A stretch of 64,000 nucleotides of DNA from Rhodospirillales bacterium (GTDB taxonomy: Bacteria > Pseudomonadota > Alphaproteobacteria > Rhodospirillales > Casp-alpha2): the NCBI GenBank assembly GCA_017644185.1, contig JAEPMA010000013.1, positions 37,548 through 101,547 on the forward strand, given 5' to 3'. Numbering within the stretch: the stretch's first letter is position 1; every line of letters starts with the position of its first letter. The notes beneath the pieces are model-generated. The model saw only the letters and a list, made by a program, of their open reading frames with translations. It was not told the origin of the DNA and ran no database searches. The position numbers and the translations under genes are program-made. Below, piece by piece: positions 37,066-45,177 of this stretch.

Positions 37066-38880
37066 ATGAAAGGTGGATTTATCGAAAACCTAGGCCGCGT
37101 GTACGCGATGTACACCGGCGGGTTCCTCGTCTTCGTTCTGATCATGGCGCTCCTCGAGCAGATGGGCGTTGGTGCCGACACCATCGGCATTCTGTTCGTG
37201 GCCTTCACGATCGCGATCTACGCGTTGATCGGTTGGCTGTCGAGAACCATGCAGGTCGATGCTTATTATGTTGCCGGGCGCGAAGTGCCCGCCGTCTACA
37301 ACGGCATGGCGACGGCGGCGGACTGGATGTCCGGTGCCTCGTTCGTGGCGCTGGCCGGCGGTATCTACTTCGGCGGCTACGGCTATCTCGGCTTTATCGT
37401 GGGTTGGACCGGCGGTTACGTGCTGGTGAACTCGCTGATGGCGCCGTACCTGCGGAAATTCGGCTGTTACACGGTCCCCGACTTCATCGGGACCCGTTAC
37501 GGCGGCAACCTCGCACGCTTCTGCGCGGTCGTTGTCCTCGTGTTGGCGTCGTTCACGTACGTGACGGCGCAGATCAACGCGTCGGGCACCATCGCGGCGC
37601 GGGCGTTGCACATTCCGTTCGAAGCCGGTGTCTGGTTCGGTCTGCTCGGTATTCTGCTGTGCTCGATGCTCGGTGGGATGCGGGCGGTCACCTGGACCCA
37701 GGTGGCGCAGTACATCGTGCTGATCATCGCCTATCTGGTGCCGGTCATCTGGATGTCGAACCGTCAGGACTTCGGTCTGATACCGCACTTCTCGTACGGT
37801 GACGCGGTCGCACGTATTCAGGAACTCGAACCGATGATCGGCCTCGGCACCGCCGCGACCGACAAACCGCCCTTCGGCGGGGTTCGCATCCTGTCGACGC
37901 CGCACTTCGCGCCGGGCGATGCCATGGACAGCTGGAAGTTCGTCACGCTGGCGGCCTGTATGATGATGGGTACCGCCTCGTTGCCGCACATCCTGATGCG
38001 CTACTTCACGACGCCGAGTGTGCGCGATGCGCGGCGTTCGGTGGCGTGGTCGCTGTTCTTCATCTTCCTGCTGTACTTCACGGCACCGGCACTCGCCACG
38101 CTGACGAAGCTGCAGCTCATCGATCCGAACCTTGCCACCAGTATCATCGGCAAGTCGTTCAACGATGTCGCCAATCTGGCGTGGATCAAGAACTGGGCGT
38201 CGGTGGACATGTTGTACATCGTCGACAGCAACAAGGACGGTATCCTGCAGCTGAACGAGTTCTTCATGCGCGCCGATATCGTCGTGCTGGCAACGCCTGA
38301 AATCGCGGGTCTTCCGTACGTGATTTCCGGTCTCGTCGCGGCGGGTGGTATGGCGGCAGCCATGTCGACCGCGGACGGTCTGCTGCTGGCCATCGCCAAC
38401 GCGCTGTCGCACGATCTGTACTACAAGATCATCGACCCGAAAGCCGACACCAAGCACCGCCTCATCGTGGCGCGGATCCTGCTGATCGGTATCGGTGCGT
38501 TGGGGGCGTTCATCGCCAGCTTGAAGCTGACGGGGATTCTCGGCGCCGTGGCATGGGCCTTCGACTTCGCCATGTCCGGGCTGTTCTTCCCGCTGGTTCT
38601 CGGTGTCTGGTGGAAACGGGCCAACCGTCAGGGGGCAATCGCCGGTATGGTGTGCGGCCTCGCGGCGGGGTGCATCTACCTCTATCTCGTCCGTTGGGGC
38701 GGTATGGAACCGTGGATGGGTATTGACCACCTGCGCTTCGGCATCATCGGTGCCGCGGTCAGCCTGGTCTCGATGGTGGTCGTCACGTTGGCGACGCCGG
38801 AGCCCGACGCCGAAACCCAGGCCATGGTGGACGAAGTCCGCGTGCCTTCGGGTGAATCGATCCTCGGTAGCTCCCACTAA
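37066..38880 (+). CDS. Sodium:solute symporter large subunit (VC_2705-like) with EF-hand
   Basis: A 604-residue sodium/solute symporter related to the acetate permease ActP, with about 13 helices. The N-terminal core has YYVAGREVPAVYNGMATAADWMSGASF, matching the family. Between helices, residues 387-398 read DSNKDGILQLNE, a complete 12-residue EF-hand loop (acidic or Asn at 1, 3 and 5, Gly at 6, Leu at 8, Glu at 12). The substrate is probably a short carboxylate, but this is inference from ActP. GGGAGGG stands 9 bases before the ATG. A strong terminator follows. Confidence 0.92.
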   Translation: MKGGFIENLGRVYAMYTGGFLVFVLIMALLEQMGVGADTIGILFVAFTIAIYALIGWLSRTMQVDAYYVAGREVPAVYNGMATAADWMSGASFVALAGGIYFGGYGYLGFIVGWTGGYVLVNSLMAPYLRKFGCYTVPDFIGTRYGGNLARFCAVVVLVLASFTYVTAQINASGTIAARALHIPFEAGVWFGLLGILLCSMLGGMRAVTWTQVAQYIVLIIAYLVPVIWMSNRQDFGLIPHFSYGDAVARIQELEPMIGLGTAATDKPPFGGVRILSTPHFAPGDAMDSWKFVTLAACMMMGTASLPHILMRYFTTPSVRDARRSVAWSLFFIFLLYFTAPALATLTKLQLIDPNLATSIIGKSFNDVANLAWIKNWASVDMLYIVDSNKDGILQLNEFFMRADIVVLATPEIAGLPYVISGLVAAGGMAAAMSTADGLLLAIANALSHDLYYKIIDPKADTKHRLIVARILLIGIGALGAFIASLKLTGILGAVAWAFDFAMSGLFFPLVLGVWWKRANRQGAIAGMVCGLAAGCIYLYLVRWGGMEPWMGIDHLRFGIIGAAVSLVSMVVVTLATPEPDAETQAMVDEVRVPSGESILGSSH

Positions 38881-38907
38881 GACGGGACTTCCGATCACAA
38901 GGACGCT

Positions 38908-38941
38908 GGGGGGCGGGTCATTCCGCCCCCCTTCGTTTTTT
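38908..38941 (+). terminator. Rho-independent terminator of the symporter operon
   Basis: Perfect stem GGGGGGCGG / CCGCCCCCC with a six-base loop, followed by TTCGTTTTTT. It begins 27 bases after the symporter stop. Confidence 0.9.
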
Positions 38942-39038
38942 CCACCGCGCAACGCGCAGCGGCCTAAACCCGATTGTCATTCGGGGGCGGCTGTGATTTC
39001 CTCGAACCGTCCGGATTCAAGAGAGCACGCCTCGAGCC

Positions 39039-39398
39039 ATGTACGACCCGTTAGCTAATTTCCCCGTCTGGGTTCTCGCGCTGGATTACATTCTCGGGAT
39101 GGTGATGTGGACACTCATCGGCCGGGTCGCCATGAACCTGTTCCTGCCGATCGACAGTTCCTTCGCGTTCATGCGTCTGTTCGTGAAGCTGACCAATCCG
39201 ATCTTACGGGTATTCCGGCCGATAACGCCGGGCTTCCTGGTCGAACCGCTGGTGCCGCTTTACGTAGCCTGGTTCTTCTTCATGATCCGGTTTTATCTGA
39301 TGCCGTGGCTTTTGGGTTATGACGTCATGGGGATGCTGTCGTTCCCCCTCGAAGGCGACATCACGCGGGTGTTGTATCAGCTGTTCTATAACAAGTGA
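39039..39398 (+). CDS. Small membrane protein, YggT-like
   Basis: A 119-residue membrane protein with about three hydrophobic segments (12-34, 64-90 and 92-104). LFVKLTNPILRVFRPITPG resembles the YggT signature of a short helix before NP-x-L-x-x-x-RP-x-x-P. YggT proteins are conserved but their role is poorly known. The start ATG lacks a strong ribosome site. It stands alone between the symporter terminator and the convergent olsA gene. Confidence 0.68.
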   Translation: MYDPLANFPVWVLALDYILGMVMWTLIGRVAMNLFLPIDSSFAFMRLFVKLTNPILRVFRPITPGFLVEPLVPLYVAWFFFMIRFYLMPWLLGYDVMGMLSFPLEGDITRVLYQLFYNK

Positions 39399-39452
39399 TG
39401 CGGCGCGGTTGAGAAGGCCCATCTGACGTCTCCCGTTCAAGAACCCGGTTTA

Positions 39453-40307
39453 TCAATAACCCCTGTGCGACACGATTAAGCTCTGCCGGACCGCGCGCTC
39501 CGACGCGAGCGCCAGGGATTTGCGGTCGGGGAAAGCGGCCGGTTTGATCGGCGGCATGAAGTTGACGTCGACGACGCAGCCTTTCAAGCCGAAGACACTT
39601 ATCAAATGCCCGGCCAGCGTCATGTCGCCGTACCAAGCGTAAAGGTCGGTCAGCTCGCCCTTGAGCTTGCGGCCGTCGGCATAACGCGAATAAGCGATCG
39701 AGACCGGCTGCATGACGACATCGGCGTCGACATTTTTCGGTTCCACGGCGGCGAATAGGGCGGATTTGAACGGTAGAACGTTTTGCCCGTTCGACGACGT
39801 CCCTTCGGGGAACAGGATGATTTTTTCACCCCGCTTGAGCGCGTTTTTCAGTTCATCCCCGTCGCAGGCGGCGTTTTTGCGTTCGCGTGAAACGAAGATC
39901 GTGTTGGCGAGCCTTGCCAGCATCCCGAACACGGGCCATCCGGCGACGTCCTTCTTGGCGACGAAACGCGCATCCGATACGGCGCCCAAGACGATGATAT
40001 CCAGATAAGATACGTGATTGGCGGCGATGAGTGTCGGCCCGCTGTTATATGGCAGGCCGCTGACCCGGACACGGAGCCCGCAGATCTTCTGACACGTTCT
40101 GAACCACAACTTCGCGATCGGGCGTTTGGCGGCGGGCATCACGCGCCCCGCGAGCGCATACGGCCCGACGAGCGCGCCCGTCACGATGATGAACGCGCCG
40201 GCGCGGAAAACCGCCCTGACAATCGATGTCTTGGTCGCCCCGTAGTCGTCTAGGATTTCCCAGATGGTCTGTAGTGGCGACGGTATCTCTCGGTAATTTT
40301 GGTACAT
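39453..40307 (-). CDS. olsA: 1-acylglycerol-3-phosphate/lyso-ornithine-lipid acyltransferase
   Basis: A 284-residue PlsC-family acyltransferase with an N-terminal hydrophobic segment (about 33-53). The catalytic HX4D is in AANHVSYLD (His98, Asp103) and the acceptor-binding block is ILFPEGTSSNG (about 165-175). Since it follows olsB directly, it is called OlsA, which adds the second acyl chain to lyso-ornithine lipid; a general PlsC role cannot be excluded by sequence. The likely ATG lies inside olsB, giving an overlap of 58 bases; a much longer open frame upstream only shadows olsB. Confidence 0.82.
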   Translation of the reverse strand: MYQNYREIPSPLQTIWEILDDYGATKTSIVRAVFRAGAFIIVTGALVGPYALAGRVMPAAKRPIAKLWFRTCQKICGLRVRVSGLPYNSGPTLIAANHVSYLDIIVLGAVSDARFVAKKDVAGWPVFGMLARLANTIFVSRERKNAACDGDELKNALKRGEKIILFPEGTSSNGQNVLPFKSALFAAVEPKNVDADVVMQPVSIAYSRYADGRKLKGELTDLYAWYGDMTLAGHLISVFGLKGCVVDVNFMPPIKPAAFPDRKSLALASERAVRQSLIVSHRGY

Positions 40308-41032
40308 TCCACGATCACGCATATATCGGTTGTGTTGAACTGTTCGTCGATCACGGCGCCGTCGCCGACGACCCCGCCGACGCGCAGGTAGCCCTTGATC
40401 AGGGGCGGCAGCTCGGACAACGCCGAGCGCCGGTCGAGGGCATCGGCGGCGAACCGGTCCATCCCCACGAATCGCGTTTCCTGGGCGCGCGGACGGATCT
40501 CTTCGGGGGCCAGGTGGTAGTGGTGGAGATACGACAGCCCGGCCCCGATGGCGTCCGTGTCGGTGCCTGGGAAGCTGGCGCAGCCGAACATCATCTCGAT
40601 GCCGTGGGTGTCCAGGTAATCGGCGATCCCCCGCCACAACAGCTGCATCGTCGCCCCCGAACGGTAATCGGCGTGTACGCACGACCGCCCAAGCTCGACG
40701 ATCTCGCCCGGGTAGTTGATCAGCGACGTCAGATCGAACTCGTCGCCGGAATAAAACCCCTCGCTTTTCTCCGCGACGGAACGGCGCAGCATCCGATACG
40801 TCCCGATGACGAACGGCTTGCCATTCGAACGCTGTTTGTCGACGACCAGAAGATGGTCGCAGATGTTGTCGAACGGATCTTCGTCCATCTTGGCGCGGCG
40901 CTGTGCGAGGGATGGGACGGCGCCCATCTCTTCATAGAAGACCTGGTAGCGCAGCCGTTGCGCGCACTCGATCTCGATCGGGTTGTCGGCGAGATAGACG
41001 AGAAGATCGCCGTTATCGATGGTGTCTTTCAT
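40250..41032 (-). CDS. olsB: L-ornithine N(alpha)-acyltransferase
   Basis: A 260-residue GNAT-fold acyltransferase of the OlsB/hemolysin-like family. It transfers a 3-hydroxyacyl chain from acyl carrier protein to ornithine, the first step of ornithine-lipid synthesis. Landmarks are AQRLRYQVFYEEMGA, DHLLVVD, VIGTYRMLRR, EIVELGRSCVHADYRSG and LWRGIADYL, then FGCASFPGTD. AGGAGG lies six bases before the ATG. It is the first gene of olsB-olsA. A Pho-box-like direct repeat about 105 bases upstream fits induction under phosphate starvation, as known in rhizobia. Confidence 0.88.
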   Translation of the reverse strand: MKDTIDNGDLLVYLADNPIEIECAQRLRYQVFYEEMGAVPSLAQRRAKMDEDPFDNICDHLLVVDKQRSNGKPFVIGTYRMLRRSVAEKSEGFYSGDEFDLTSLINYPGEIVELGRSCVHADYRSGATMQLLWRGIADYLDTHGIEMMFGCASFPGTDTDAIGAGLSYLHHYHLAPEEIRPRAQETRFVGMDRFAADALDRRSALSELPPLIKGYLRVGGVVGDGAVIDEQFNTTDICVIVECTKITERYRRHYRPSGKS

Positions 41033-41137
41033 GGTCCCTCCTTTCCCGGCCGTCCAAGCCGGGGACGAGACGGCGGTATCCGGGAAGATGTGACAGAGGG
41101 GATGCATCCGTTCAAAGGAAGCTTAAGTGCCGGATTG

Positions 41138-41155
41138 ATGTCGGAATTGTGACGT
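41138..41155 (-). promoter_or_regulatory. Possible Pho box upstream of olsB
   Basis: Reads ACGTCACAATTCCGACAT on the minus strand: two 7-base units with an 11-base period, matching the CTGTCAT-N4-CTGTCAT Pho-box pattern at 9 of 14 positions. It lies about 105 bases upstream of the olsB start. The match is weak. The 410-base stretch from olsB to the receiver gene (41033-41442) otherwise contains only one palindromic repeat and no gene. Confidence 0.35.
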
Positions 41156-41347
41156 GGGTGCGGAAAAAAGGGCGTTAGATCAAGGTGTTGAGATTTCCGC
41201 GCTCACGCGCTGACACGCGCCTGCAACGCCGCCATCATGCAAGTGTCATACGTTATTTGCGGCGATTTTCGGGGAGCGTTCCGAAGCCCTTGGCCAGCAA
41301 CGATTCGCGGGGGATTGGGCCGTTATCGATGTCGTGTTCAGGAAATT

Positions 41348-41423
41348 GTCATCCCCGCGCAGGCGGGAACCCAGGAGAAGCTTGGTACTGGCAATCTGGA
41401 TTCCCGCGTTCGCGGGAATGACG
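41348..41423. repeat. Palindromic repeat, family D (GCGGGAATGACG type)
   Basis: GTCATCCCCGCGCAGGCGGG at the left and CCCGCGTTCGCGGGAATGAC at the right, each arm a hairpin, with CCCAG / CTGGA next to the centre. It ends 20 bases past the receiver gene's stop on the minus strand. Confidence 0.8.
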
Positions 41424-41442
41424 AAAGCGGACGGCGTTGGGG

Positions 41443-41991
41443 TCAAGCCGTCTCTTCGCGCTGGCGGCTTTTCTCTTCGGCGGGACCGTTGTCGTTGCGG
41501 CCTTTTTCGCGGCGGTTCTCGTCGACGTGAATCTGCCGGCGGCGGCGGTCGGGACCGAAGAAGTTGCCGGTGCGCACGAACGAGCGCGGCTGCTCGGCGA
41601 TGATTCTCAGGCGCAGATAAATCAGCTTTGGTGAGAACGGCTTTGCCAGAAACTCGGTCATCCCCAGATCGCGAGCAGTTAATACGTGCTCCTTGTCCGA
41701 CATCGAGGTCACGATGATGACGGGGACGAACGGGTTCGGGCTGTCGTCGTCGCGGCGGATCTGTTTCAGAAGTCCCATCCCGTCGAAACCGGGGGCCCAG
41801 TCCGCGAACACCACGTCGGGCTTGTGGAGTTTGAAGGCGTCCCAGGCGTGATCGGGGGTGCGGGCTTCCTCGATCTGGCCGATGTTGAAGGTGCGCAGGA
41901 TCGAGCGCATCGTCTGGCGCATGTAGGAATTGTGCTCGGCGACAAGGACCGAGATATCCGAGAAATCGTAAGGTTTGATCGACTGATCCAT
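41443..41991 (-). CDS. Response-regulator receiver with basic C-terminal tail
   Basis: A 182-residue protein with a receiver domain at about 12-135. The phospho-acceptor Asp is in DVVFADWAPGFDGMG, the Thr in VIIVTSMSDKEH and the Lys in FLAKPFSP. The acidic pair at the start reads Glu-His (VLVAEHNSYMRQ) instead of two acids, so metal binding may be weakened. The C-terminal 45 residues (GPDRRRRQIHVDENRREKG...) are highly charged and probably disordered, with no output domain. No kinase is adjacent. Confidence 0.82.
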   Translation of the reverse strand: MDQSIKPYDFSDISVLVAEHNSYMRQTMRSILRTFNIGQIEEARTPDHAWDAFKLHKPDVVFADWAPGFDGMGLLKQIRRDDDSPNPFVPVIIVTSMSDKEHVLTARDLGMTEFLAKPFSPKLIYLRLRIIAEQPRSFVRTGNFFGPDRRRRQIHVDENRREKGRNDNGPAEEKSRQREETA

Positions 41992-42136
41992 TTTATGTGC
42001 CCCCAGGCCTGATTTGAGCCTTGTTCAGGCTGGGAGGATCGCAGCCGCACGTCACAACCGTATTTCGGCCGCGTTATCGGGGGTGAAAAAGTGTTTCAGT
42101 TTGTAATAGGGGGGCGGGGCAGTTCATCCAGCTACC

Positions 42137-42301
42137 CGTCATCCCGGGCGTTAGGCATCGCCCGAACGCGGTACGCGTTCGGTTGCGATCCTTTCGACCC
42201 GGGACCCATGGATGAATTTGCCGTGATGTGGAGATGGGTCCCGGATCGCTGGCTTTCCGGACCTCGCCTGCGCTCGGCGGAAAGCCGCGTCCGGGATGAC
42301 G
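42137..42301. repeat. Palindromic repeat, family C (GTCATCCCGG type)
   Basis: CGTCATCCCGGGCG at the left and CGTCCGGGATGACG at the right; inner segments GGGACCCATGG and GGGTCCCGGATCG mirror each other. It occupies part of the 500-base gap 41992-42494, in which I see no gene other than this repeat and the orphan terminator copy to its right. Confidence 0.75.
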
Positions 42302-42313
42302 ATGGACCGTCAT

Positions 42314-42391
42314 ACAAAAAAGGCCCCGACGGATGCCGGAGCCTTTTGAAGAGTGTATGCCGCAGCGCTTAGCGCGCGGGCCCTTATCGCG
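42314..42391 (-). terminator. Orphan copy of the hbd terminator (left flank of copper locus)
   Basis: On the minus strand it reads AAAAGGCTCCGGCATCCGTC then GGGGCCTTTTTTG, a rho-independent terminator. It is nearly identical to the terminator after hbd at 46.1 kb (one difference in the first 34 bases). Similarity extends to the terminal codons of hbd: the minus strand to the right encodes DTPIPTR-stop, against DTPVPTR-stop in hbd. There is no gene here for it to terminate. It may be a remnant of a duplicated hbd end. Confidence 0.6.
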
Positions 42392-42494
42392 TTGGGATTG
42401 GGGTATCGCCCGGTTGGTCGTCGCCCGCCGCATGCGTTTGGCATTGCCATGTATCGTCTTTTGGGTTGTATTACCCCTGACTCTTGAGGGGGTA

Positions 42495-42953
42495 ATGAGA
42501 GCAGCGTCAGAAAATATCGCACGGTCGGGCCGTCGTTCCGGTCATCCGCGGCAAACCCTTTTCAAGGTGTTGCGGCAGGCTGGATGGACACGCGTTGCGT
42601 CGGGTGGGCTGATCACCGCGCTGCTGTTGAGCATCCTCGTGCCGATCATGGCGGCCCAGCCAACGACCGATCCGGCCGAAGCCAAATTCCTCGCCGAGCT
42701 TCGCGCCAGTATCTGTTCGCAGACCGGCCAGCTTCCTCTGGATGACGAAAATCCCGCTCGAAACGGTCCCAGCAACTGCTGCATACTCTGCCATTTCCCG
42801 GCACCGCCTGCGGCGGACCTCGTCCAGCTTCCGATGGCGTATCCGGCCGCCGGCAGTATCGAAGCAATTCATCCCGTCCACGAAACGGCGTTCTCTCCTC
42901 AGTTTGCGCAGCGCCCTTCCGCGCCGCGCGCTCCACCTGCCTACTCCGTCTGA
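42495..42953 (+). CDS. DUF2946-like membrane protein
   Basis: A 152-residue protein with one clear helix (about 40-57, GGLITALLLSILVPIMAAQ) and the segment CCILCHFPAPPAADL. The close cysteines and the Cys-His pair are typical of DUF2946 proteins, which are found beside copper-type TonB receptors and may bind metal. The exact start is uncertain; this ATG follows GAGGGGG and keeps the helix near the N-terminus. It leads the receptor and TonB genes in one direction. Confidence 0.62.
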   Translation: MRAASENIARSGRRSGHPRQTLFKVLRQAGWTRVASGGLITALLLSILVPIMAAQPTTDPAEAKFLAELRASICSQTGQLPLDDENPARNGPSNCCILCHFPAPPAADLVQLPMAYPAAGSIEAIHPVHETAFSPQFAQRPSAPRAPPAYSV

Positions 42954-43062
42954 ATCCGATCATTAGCCGGCGTTCGTCCCGTTGCCTGTCCGCATCGGGG
43001 CCGCGCTCGCCATTTTTCACGACCGACCGGGGACAAACAGCCCGGTCAGACGGAGTACTTCA

Positions 43063-45177
43063 ATGTCTCGACACAACTTGCCTGGCAAGCGTATTGCCAC
43101 ATGGACCCTTTCACTTTCCATGACCATCGCCGCGCCGGCCGTCGCTTTGGCGCAGGACCAGATCCCGACCCCGACCCCGACCTTGCCGCTTGTCGAAACC
43201 TACGGTTACACGCCGAATCCGAACCGTGTGGTGCTGGAGCCGGCGACGAACAGGCGTTTTCCGGCTACCGACGCGGCCGATATCATCCAGGACGTGCCCG
43301 GCGTCAACGTCGGGCGCATGGGCGGTCACGCGCAGGAGCCTTATATCCGTGGTCTGTCGCAGGGGCGTATCAATATCATTGACGATAACGCCTTCATTCA
43401 TGGCGGTTGTCCCAACAGGATGGATCCGCCGACGGCCTATCTGACACTGGACAGTCTCGACGCGCTCACGGTCGAAAAGGGGTATGCGACGGTCAGCAAC
43501 GGACCGGGTGGCGCCGGTGGCACCGTACGGGCGACCCGCAAGACATCTGTGTTCGATGCGGAGAAACCTTATCAGGCCGACGTCTCAACCGGTTACGACA
43601 GCAACGGGCGGCGTAAAGACGTCAGCGCGGATGTGGCCGGTGGGGGGGCGTGGGGGTATGTCCGCGCCGACGCTAACTACAAGGTGGCGGACAACTACGA
43701 AGACGGCAGCGGCCAGAGCGTGCGGAGCGGGTTCTCAAGTCACGGCGGGCGTATCGAAACCGGCCTGCGTCCGACGCAGAACGACCTCGTCCGGTTCAGC
43801 TTCCAGTCGGAGAAGATGGAAGACGCTTTGTATGCCGGCGCCGCGATGGATTCGCCGCTTTCCGAAACTTACGTGCTGCGCGGCAGCCTCAATCACAAGT
43901 TCACAGGTGACGGATTGTTCGACGCGCTCGACCTGTCCGTATACGGCGGCCAGGTGGATCATGTGATGGACAACTACTCGCTTCGCGACCGCACCGGGAT
44001 GGTGATGAAGGTGGAATCGGATTCCGACACCTACGGTGGGAAGCTCAGTTTCGATGGCCGCCGGGGAGCGACCGGTTACAAGATCGGCGGCGACATTCAG
44101 TACAATCAGCGCGATGCCGTCCGTTACATGGGCAACAGGGACAGCGTCGATAACAACCGCCTGATCCAGGCCTATTCATGGCCCGATATCGGGATATCGC
44201 AGGTCGGTCTTTTCGCCGAAGCGGATCACGACGTTTCCGCCGACCAGAAAGTACGCTTCGGTCTACGCTACGACCGTGTCGACGTTTCGGCCGACAAGGC
44301 CGACCGCGTCGCGGCGATGCCATCGCAATCCGCCAACCAGCTCTACCAGACCTATTATGGGGTTCGTGCCGAAGACCGCGACGAAAACAACATTGGCGGT
44401 CTGGTGCGCTATGAAAAATCGTTCGGTTCGCGCTACACCGCATTCGCGGGTCTTTCACGCAGCGTGCGCACCGCAGACGCCACCGAACGCGGCATCGCGC
44501 AAAACAACAACACGGCATCGAACCGATGGGTCGGGCGGCCCGATATCAAACCCGAGAAACACCACCAGGTCGACGTCGGCGGCAATGCCGAATTCGACAA
44601 GGCGTCGTTCAGCGGTTCGGTTTTCTACAACCGTGTCGAGGATTTCATTCTTCGCGATCAGGCGCGCGGACAGGACGGCGTCCTGCTGAGCGACAACGCC
44701 ACGGTGTATCGCAATGTGGACGCGACGCTGGCCGGTTTCGAGGTGTCGGGCAGCTACCGCCTGAACCGGAATTGGACCTTCGATGCCGCAACCGCCTTCA
44801 CGTACGGTGAGAACGAGGAGGATAACCGCCCATTGGCGCAGATTCCGCCGCTGACCTTCACGGCCAGCGTGGAGTATAGCGAACCGGACTGGATGGCGGG
44901 TGCCCGTCTGCGTTCGGCGTTTCGCCAGCCTCGTGCCGACGTTGAAACCAATTTCAACAGTGGTCAGGACGCCGCCAAGACAGGTGGCTACGCGGTCGTC
45001 GACCTCTATGCCGACGTGTTTGCTTTGGAACAACTGACCTTCAAGTTCGGCGTCACCAACGTGTTCGATACGACCTATGCAAATCACCTGAGCCGGGCCA
45101 GTGCATTCGACCCGGAAGTTGTCCAGGTGAACGAGCCGGGCCGGTCGTTCTTCATCCGGGCGCATGCGACGTTCTGA
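43063..45177 (+). CDS. TonB-dependent receptor, copper type (OprC/NosA-like)
   Basis: A 704-residue outer-membrane receptor. A signal peptide of about 30 residues ends in AVALAQ. The plug domain (about 60-170) has DAADIIQDVPGVNVGRMGGH and EPYIRGLSQGRINIIDDN; the block FIHGGCPNRMDPPTAYL is the signature of the TonB-dependent copper receptor group. The 22-strand barrel follows and ends in a C-terminal aromatic (FFIRAHATF), as needed for BAM assembly. It overlaps the following tonB gene by 14 bases. Copper as substrate is inferred from the family. Confidence 0.9.
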   Translation: MSRHNLPGKRIATWTLSLSMTIAAPAVALAQDQIPTPTPTLPLVETYGYTPNPNRVVLEPATNRRFPATDAADIIQDVPGVNVGRMGGHAQEPYIRGLSQGRINIIDDNAFIHGGCPNRMDPPTAYLTLDSLDALTVEKGYATVSNGPGGAGGTVRATRKTSVFDAEKPYQADVSTGYDSNGRRKDVSADVAGGGAWGYVRADANYKVADNYEDGSGQSVRSGFSSHGGRIETGLRPTQNDLVRFSFQSEKMEDALYAGAAMDSPLSETYVLRGSLNHKFTGDGLFDALDLSVYGGQVDHVMDNYSLRDRTGMVMKVESDSDTYGGKLSFDGRRGATGYKIGGDIQYNQRDAVRYMGNRDSVDNNRLIQAYSWPDIGISQVGLFAEADHDVSADQKVRFGLRYDRVDVSADKADRVAAMPSQSANQLYQTYYGVRAEDRDENNIGGLVRYEKSFGSRYTAFAGLSRSVRTADATERGIAQNNNTASNRWVGRPDIKPEKHHQVDVGGNAEFDKASFSGSVFYNRVEDFILRDQARGQDGVLLSDNATVYRNVDATLAGFEVSGSYRLNRNWTFDAATAFTYGENEEDNRPLAQIPPLTFTASVEYSEPDWMAGARLRSAFRQPRADVETNFNSGQDAAKTGGYAVVDLYADVFALEQLTFKFGVTNVFDTTYANHLSRASAFDPEVVQVNEPGRSFFIRAHATF

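Noticed and set aside
37090..38952. Minus-strand open frame of 620 codons
   Set aside because: Antisense shadow of the sodium/solute symporter; composition biased to Arg, His, Asp and Gln, with no domain.
42333..42494. Upstream extension of the DUF2946-like gene
   Set aside because: It starts within the orphan terminator copy, and the extra hydrophobic residues do not match the family; the later ATG has a better ribosome site.
43063..45177. TonB receptor as a siderophore receptor
   Set aside because: The plug-domain block GGCPNRMDPPTAY and the DUF2946 neighbour point to the copper group, and no siderophore or Fe ABC genes are present.
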